NCBI GenBank assembly: GCA_037367355.1
Contig: CM074704.1
Location: forward strand, 1,116,001 to 1,180,000
Source: Neoscytalidium dimidiatum
Taxonomy: Eukaryota; Ascomycota; Dothideomycetes; Botryosphaeriales; Botryosphaeriaceae
Direction: 5' to 3'
Length of the DNA stretch: 64,000 nucleotides
In this document: positions 57,727 through 64,000 of the stretch, piece by piece
How positions within the stretch are numbered: position 1 is the first letter of the stretch
Layout of the letters: each line of letters starts with the position of its first letter
Notes under the pieces: model-generated
Told to the model about the DNA's origin: nothing
The model's database searches: none
The model's input: the letters and a program-made list of their open reading frames with translations, nothing else
Translations under genes and position numbers: made by a program

Positions 57727-58227
57727 TTATTCGGAGAAATGGCGCAGGCGGCTAATTTCGGTGAGCAGCTGTTGCAGGTCTGCATCAGAGATCTTGTCCT
57801 GGAGCGAAGGTATGAGGGTTTTGGCCTCGTCGGCGGTTTCGCAGCATAGGGTGCCTGCGGTGCATGTCAGCGCCGGGGAACGGACGGGGGTTGGGGGTAG
57901 GGTATCGGATGGGAGGATCGACTCACCGAGCTGGGAGCGCTCGAAGCCGGCCAGGTCGTTGCGGGTGCGCAGAAGGTTGTCGATGGCGTCGCAATCCTCG
58001 CGGTCTTTGAAGCGGGAGAAGACGTCGAGGTAGGCGCGCATTTTGGTGAGAGTTTCGGTCTCGTTGAGGGCAATCTTGTGCTTCTTGCGGTGCTCGACGA
58101 TGGCGTCGATGATCAGGCGGGCCTCAGAGAGGGTCAGGGTGGTGACATTCTGGAATTCGCCCAGCTTGAGCTCGACGCCGGCTTCCTCGTCGCCGGCGGC
58201 ATCGCCGCGGCCGCGTCGCGCAGACAT
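57727..58227 (-). CDS. RPB4: RNA polymerase II subunit Rpb4
   Basis: Rpb4 pairs with Rpb7 to form the stalk of RNA polymerase II and shuttles with mRNA. The exons are 57927-58227 and 57727-57854, giving 142 residues, near the fission-yeast length. It starts MSARRGRGDAAGDEEAG. Conserved segments are LKLGEFQNVTTLTLSEARLI, LTKMRAYLDVFSRFKDRE and the C-terminal TADEAKTLIPSL followed by DLQQLLTEISRLRHF. The intron (57855-57926) is 72 nt, a multiple of three, with no in-frame stop. Retention would therefore insert 24 residues without truncating the protein. Donor GTGAGT is consensus, and the spliced form matches the family better. Confidence is high. Confidence 0.95.
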   Translation of the reverse strand: MSARRGRGDAAGDEEAGVELKLGEFQNVTTLTLSEARLIIDAIVEHRKKHKIALNETETLTKMRAYLDVFSRFKDREDCDAIDNLLRTRNDLAGFERSQLGESILPSDTLPPTPVRSPALTCTAGTLCCETADEAKTLIPSLQDKISDADLQQLLTEISRLRHFSE

Positions 58228-59383
58228 GGCGGTCGGTGGAGCAGCAGCAGCAGCTGGGGACGCGGTGTTGCGGGCTGCAGAGGCGGAGGGAGCGGCGGGC
58301 GCGGTGTTGGGGCAGGCGGCGTGGCGGGGCGAGGCACGCGCGCGGTCTTCTTTGTTGCTGCTCTGGCGGACCAGGGCCGGTGGGACTGCCTCTGCCGGGA
58401 GTTGTCTGGCTGCTGGAGCGGGCGGTGGGCGAGACGGCGATGCGGCGTCTCCAGAAAACGGCCGTTGCGCCGAGTCAGCCTGCTCTTCGTCCGGGGTACA
58501 TACATACTACGTAGGCCACCGGCGGGCGACAGCTGGGCTCGCGCGGCACCGAGTGAGTAGCACACGGCGCGCGCGCGTTCTCGCTGGGATCGCCTCTTCT
58601 TCCTCTCGCAGTGGCAGCAGCGGCAGCGGCAGCAGCAGCAGCACGGCGGCAGTCATTTGGCGACCTGGCCCTGTCGCGCGCAGCCAGGCGCTCGCCGCAT
58701 TGCGCGCGTTGCGACGGGCCTGCTTGGTCCCCGTCGTAGATTGCCAATATGACCGTGCTGAGCTTCCGCCCCGGGGGCCCTTCACCCCCCTCCGTACAAT
58801 AACCACCATCTCCATACACAGAACCCGCACCACCCCAACCCGCCGCCCGCCGCCCTCCCCTCACCCCCCGCGCTCAGCCTAGCCCTCGTCGACCGAGAGA
58901 GCGAGAGGCCTACCGCGCCCGCTGTTGCATGGCGGCGAGCGTCTCGTCGCGCTGCCACACCTAAGTTGCGTTTCAGCCTCTCGTCCGCTTCCCTTTCCCC
59001 TGCAGGGATCGAGCACCCGCTGCCGACAACACCGCGCCTGAATCACACGCCTCTTCGCCGCATGCTGTGGACGGCGAGCTGACCAGCCAACACCACCATC
59101 CCACCATCCCCCGCGCTGCCCCCGACCGCCAAACAACCCAGCCCTACCACACACCCAACAGCGCCCACCGAGAGCGCCCCCAGAGCGCCGCGCCTGCGCC
59201 GTGCCTCGAGAGCCCGCCACGCCTGCACGACGAAAACACCCCCCTCGAGCGCCCGCGCACTCTGCGGATCTAGCGCTATCCCCAGCGCCCTTCGCGCCCC
59301 GAGCCCCCGTGCCGTCCACGCCTCGCCAGCTCGCCGACGCGTCCTTAGGCCGCCCCACAGCTTGAGGTCTTGGGGCTCCGACC
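58228..59383. other. Bidirectional promoter region, RPB4 / LRG1
   Basis: About 1.15 kb of GC-rich sequence separates divergent genes. It contains a CAG/CGG-rich tract at about 58614-58651. Overlapping open frames on both strands are Ala/Arg/Pro-biased artefacts. Confidence 0.55.
58614..58651. repeat. GCAGCG/CAG-rich imperfect trinucleotide tract
   Basis: An imperfect run of CAG and CGG triplets lies in the RPB4/LRG1 intergenic region. Confidence 0.8.
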
Positions 59384-62300
59384 ATGGCTGCGCCCTCAGA
59401 GGGTCCGCCGTCGAGGGACGGGCTCGGCCCGCCCGATGATGCTGTGCTCGGTCCCGGCGACGCGGGCCACAACAACACCCAAATGTCTCAAGACGAGCGC
59501 GAGCGCTCGCGACGCACGGAGAATGGTGGTGATTCGTCGCGCCCGTCGCGCGAACGTTCGCGCAACGGCTCCCGGAGGCCCAGCGGTTCAAGAATCTGCG
59601 GAAAGTGCGGCGGACACCTGACGGGCCAGTTCGTCCGAGCATTGGGCGATACTTTTCACCTCGAGTGCTTCACTTGTCACGTCAGTCTCCTCTTCTTACC
59701 CCCCATCCATCCTTCCGCAAGTACTGATGCGCTCCTCTCCAGGACTGCGACAAGATCGTTGCCTCCAAGTTCTTCCCCGTCCCGGAGCAGGGCCCCAACC
59801 AGTATCCGCTGTGTGAGACGGACTACTTCCGCCGCCTCGACCTTCTCTGCTTCTCATGCGGTGGTGCGCTGCGGGGCTCGTACATAACCGCCCTCGACCG
59901 TAAATACCACATCGAGCACTTCACCTGCTCAGTCTGTCCGACAGTATTCGGCGCTCAGGATAGCTATTATGAGCACGATGGCAGCGTCTACTGTCATTTC
60001 CATTATTCCACCAAGTTCGCCCAGCGCTGTAACGGCTGCCAGACCGCCATATTGAAACAGTTCGTTGAGATTTTCCGCAATGGCCAGAATCAGCATTGGC
60101 ACCCGGAGTGCTACATGATTCACAAATTCTGGAACGTGCGTCTACATACGACCGGCCAACCCGTTGTCGAAAAGGCGCTAGCAGGAGAGGAAGACACCGA
60201 GGAGCTGAGAAAGGAAGTTCGCATGGAAGAGGAGAGGATCGAAGAGCGTGTCAACTGGATCTGGAAGACATTGTCGGCTTTTGAGGAGCGATCCGCAACC
60301 TGCATTTCCGACATGCTGCTTCATGTCAGTAACGGGGCCTACTTCGATGGAGTGCTCGCCGCTCGGAGATTCATTGTCCACATCGACCTCCTGTTCGAGG
60401 GGGCAGACGAACTCGACAAACTTCTAGTAGAACAGACCCCTAAAGGTAAGAATCTCCTGAAGCATAGGCGAAGCATCTTGTCTTACAGTGTAACAGGTCT
60501 GTCATATTCCCGCGAGGCGAAGCTGCTGTGCAAGAAAGTTGTGGCATTCTTCCAGCTTCTCGCACAGTCGCAGGACACCGGCGTACGAAGGTTGGGTGTG
60601 ACACAGGAGCTACTTTCTCTGGTGACCGGCCTTGCACACTACCTTAAGCTACTTATTCGGATCTGCCTGCAAGGTGCGCTCAAGCTTGAGCGGGAGACCG
60701 GCAGTGCACACGGACTCAGTGGTTTCATGGACCAAATCAACTCTCTCGATTCGAAGCTCGAGCAGGACAGCAGCATGGAAAACAGTAATGACTCTGCTCT
60801 CCTTGTGCAGCGGACGGCCGATACATGCCCGGTCTGCGACAAGCCCGTGGAAGACAAATGCACCACGGTGAGCAATCGGGTCTTCCACCTTGCGTGCATG
60901 AAGTGTCAGAACTGCGACAAAGAGTTTAAAGATCTTCATGATGCTCGCTGGAGTCCATCGAATGAAAAGTTACTCTGCGCCAATTGCGCTACAAATGTCT
61001 CAGACGCCGAAGCCGGCTTTGTGCAAGTGACAAGGCTGCGGCAATACGTCCACCTTCTTAGGGTTGCGCACGCACGCCTCCTCGCAACTCTTCGCACAAG
61101 CGGCGCGCTTCCTCACACTTCAGGTAAGCCCCGGTCGCGAAGAAGAAGGAAGAAATAAGCTTGGACTGATCTCACAACCCTCCCAGACGATCCGAACTTG
61201 ATGGACTATGACTCCAACTCGGGCCACAGAGTTTCCCCTGCAGGCTCTGAACAAGCGGCAGAGCCACCGTTGCTTCGTTCAGATACCAGGTCGAAGTCTT
61301 ACACGGGCCACAACAACGAAAAGGCGACGCCGTCCTCCTACGAACAGACCCTCGGTGACATTCGCAGACTGCGCTCTACAAGACTCGACAAGCATCTTTC
61401 CAACACTATGAAACGTGCGAGGACCTCTCGAATCATGGATGGTCCGGAGGGCATGACGATCCGTCCCGGCTCTGCTGGTGAAGCTCATGGAGGTAACGGC
61501 TCGAACAACATGACTATTGAGCAGGGCCGTGACTACAACGAAACAGGGCCTCTGACGTTTGGCACAAATGGAGGCATCGCACTGGATGACATCCCGCGTA
61601 TTGTTGCTGCCGAACAAGCGAAGGATCAGAGACCAAATGCAGCCAAGTATGCACGCGACCATCTTGTAGGACAAGAGCCGAGACCCAAACTGGTTAACGG
61701 TCACAGGAGAGATGTATCTGGAGCACAAGAGCTGGAGAAAGCCGCCGCGGGAGAGGGTCATTACGGAAAGAAGTACTTCTCGGAGCTCACCGCTCTGGAA
61801 TACTTCATTGTGCGCCATGTCGCGGTCCTCTCAATGGAACCGTTGCTGGAGGGTCACTTCAATCAAGAGGAGCTTCTTGAGCTCATTGAAAACCAGAAAC
61901 GGCCGACGTTCTGGAACAAGTTTGGCAAGGCGTTCAAGGGCAACGAGAAACCAAAAGGGGGGAAGAGAAAGGGCGTCTTCGGGAAAAGCCTTGAGTATGT
62001 TGTGGAGAAGGATGGTGCTGAATCCACCGACTGCGTGGGACCCGGGACGCTGAAAGTGCCTGCTCTTGTGCAAGACGCCGTGTCTGCCATGCGTACGATG
62101 GACATGTCGGTTGAGGGTGTTTTCAGGAAGAACGGTAACATCAAGCGATTGCGAGAACTAACGGAAGAAATCGACGCGAAGGGTGGAGATGCTGTTGACT
62201 TGACGCGGGAGAGTCCTGTCCAAGTTGCAGCGCTGCTGAAGAAGTTCCTTCGCGAGCTGCCAGACCCTGTTATGACCTTCAAGCTACACCGCTTGTTCAT

Positions 62301-63061
62301 CACGGGCGCCAAGATCCCGGATGAGGACAAGCGTAGACGCGTACTGCATCTGACGTGCTGCCTTATGCCAAAGGTGCACCGCGATACTATGGAAGTCCTC
62401 TTCACTTTCCTCAACTGGGTGTCGTCATTCCATACTGTGGACGAGGAGACGGGCAGCAAAATGGATATCCACAACCTCGCGACTGTCATTGCGCCAAACA
62501 TTCTATACTCCAGCACCAAGAGCCCGGACATGGATTCGAGCTTCCTTGCCATTGAAGCCGTACACTCACTCATCGAGTGCAACGAGTCCATGTGTGAGGT
62601 GAGAAAAGCCAACAGCTGCACGTTTACGTTGGAAGCTATACTGACTTGAACAGGTTCCGGAGGATCTTCAGTCGATCCTAGCTGATTCATCCATGTTCGA
62701 CCTTAATGCCGAACTTACAACGAAGGAGATATTGAAGCGTGTCGGAGAGCTCGGCAAGATCCCGCAGGCGACTGTGCCAGGCCCGGGCCAACAGGCCAAC
62801 CGCAACTCGGGCAGCCGGTCTTCAGCACCGGTGGTGGCACGCATAGAGTCGGACCCGGCATCTTACCAGGCCGAGAGCTCGGTGCGGCACGTCGGAGGGA
62901 ACAGAGATAACAACGGAGAGCTGGGCCCGCCCCAGCCACCGTACGCAGGGCATCCGAACGCATCGTCAGACGGCAGCGACCGAGGGTCGCCAAGCCGATA
63001 TAGGGAGAACAGGTCATCGCAGTTCCAGCGTCCAGGAGTTGGGGTGACAGGGGCGGGGTAA
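59384..63061 (+). CDS. LRG1: Lrg1-type LIM-domain Rho GTPase-activating protein
   Basis: Lrg1 is the LIM-RhoGAP that down-regulates Rho1 in cell-wall integrity, hyphal growth and cell fusion. The exons are 59384-59680, 59743-60445, 60497-61123, 61187-62598 and 62654-63061, giving 1148 residues. An Arg/Ser-rich N-terminus leads to LIM domains. The first is completed across intron 1 (CGKCGGHLTG ... LECFTCHDCDK). A second (CFSCGGALRG ... HFTCSVC) and a third (RCNGCQTAILK) follow, and another lies at about 444-495 (CPVCDKPVEDKC ... CANC). The RhoGAP domain at about 833-1013 has the arginine finger in VEGVFRKNGNIKRLREL and LLKKFLRELPDPVM, with NLATVIAPNIL. Intron 2 (51 nt) is a multiple of three without an in-frame stop. 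The C-tail is Gly/Ser/Pro-rich. Confidence is high. Confidence 0.94.
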
Positions 63062-64000
63062 ATGGGGAGAGATGTTGAGGCTTATATCACGCATGCGGCT
63101 TGGAGTCTTGGGCACCTTTCTCATGTATTCGCTTCGAAGGGCAGCTTGTTCATCTCGTTTCGTATTCTGGTTCCACTGCAGGTCAGCATCTTGGGAAGGT
63201 GCGAGGAGGCGTTTTCTTGCGGTTGCGGGGAACAGCGCACATCACAGGGAGAAAAGTTGATAATGGGGGTTGGATCACATGTCGAGGAGGAAGCATAGGA
63301 GGATGGGCAGATTTGCGATGACATCTGCGCGGACCCGCGGACGGGTCTTGTTCTAGGGAAAGCTTGGGCATTGAGCAGCGAGCGATTTTGTTGGAGCAGT
63401 AGGAGCGGGGATTCTCTTCTTTTTATTCGTTTGCCTCTATCCCAAGGTCGTGGTTCGGAGGAGACCATTCGAGGTAGCAGTCAGGCAGCCAGGGCTGCTC
63501 CTGACGTCTTGTAGTCTAGGTATTTTGGCCCGGAGGCCGGGAAAGGGAGGGTTTATTGGGAAATGGGAGAGAGTGCAAGTGAGGCGTAATAATTGTGGTG
63601 CGTGATATCAGGATCACCGAGACATTGAGCAGCAGTTGGGCGAGGGTACCCTTGTTGCAGCCTGACATCTTGGCAGGCGTTAAGCCCGCCTAATCGCCGG
63701 AGGCAGTCTGGGACGCGTGCGCGCCAGGCCTGCTGTGCCGTTGGGAATCGATCTGCCCGATGCCGGCCGCCTCTTTTCACGATCCCGCGCGGCTGGCCGT
63801 GGCGTTGCAGAAAGTCGCGCCGGGAGCCTGGGCCAGCACACGCCTTCGACTCACCGAGTCTTCTCTGCCCACTGACGCATTGCAGCCCTATCAACAGAAC
63901 GCGCGCGTCCGCGCCGCCCGCAACCCGAAACCTTCTCTTTTTTTTTTATATCATGGTTCATTATTCCCTCTGCTAGCGGTGTTACCCCTATCTTCCCTTG
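63062..64000. other. LRG1 downstream region to window end
   Basis: About 940 bp follow the LRG1 stop. They contain short open frames and a T tract near 63938-63946. I see no supportable gene; a neighbour may begin beyond the window. Confidence 0.5.

Overview
This window looks like ordinary nuclear DNA from a filamentous ascomycete (Pezizomycotina, possibly Dothideomycetes). The evidence is short GT-AG introns, mostly 44-90 nt and many with a CTGAC/CTAAC-like branch site, together with proteins typical of such fungi: Rim15 with a receiver domain, Lrg1 with LIM and RhoGAP domains, dipeptidyl-peptidase V, an FSH1 serine hydrolase and a fungal Env7/STK16 kinase. I rebuilt exon structures by hand. 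For 18 genes the exons sum to a whole number of codons and recreate conserved motifs across the joins. No mobile element, CRISPR array, rRNA or convincing tRNA was found.

Layout. 0.6-8.2 kb holds PCNA (+), pyridoxal kinase (+), dUTPase (-) and a CLIP-170-like microtubule plus-end protein (+). 8.9-11.8 kb holds a small IFI6/IFI27-like gene that may be broken (+) and a newly assembled, unrecognised secreted-protein gene (-). 14.6-17.5 kb is a large methyltransferase-domain protein (-). 19.9-24.4 kb holds ribulose-phosphate 3-epimerase (+) and dipeptidyl-peptidase V (-). 26.0-33.2 kb holds an Env7-type kinase (-), a small SAM methyltransferase (+), the DHHC palmitoyltransferase Pfa4 (-) and the ER mannosyltransferase Alg12 (+). 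35.0-46.5 kb holds a 14-TM MFS exporter (+), a possible small secreted peptide (+), the mRNA 3'-end factor Pta1 (-), the mitochondrial factor Coa3 (+), a Dal5-type permease (-) and an FSH1 hydrolase (-). After a 4.2-kb gene-poor stretch come Rim15 (+), Rpb4 (-) and Lrg1 (+).

Most genes are unrelated housekeeping functions and do not form a pathway cluster. The clearest functional link is between PCNA and dUTPase. Both serve S-phase DNA synthesis, and both have clusters of MluI-cell-cycle-box cores (ACGCGN) upstream, which suggests shared MBF control. Two core genes (PTA1 and COA3) share a 337-bp divergent promoter, and PFA4 and ALG12 share a 376-bp one.

The most unusual observations concern gene architecture. 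The PCNA start codon appears to be split by an intron (A|TG). Several genes have extremely short coding exons (1, 5, 11, 16 and 24 nt). Two introns have a length divisible by three and no in-frame stop. I see no clear undescribed multi-gene system; the best novel candidates are the secreted protein at 10.45-11.81 kb and the IFI6-like locus.
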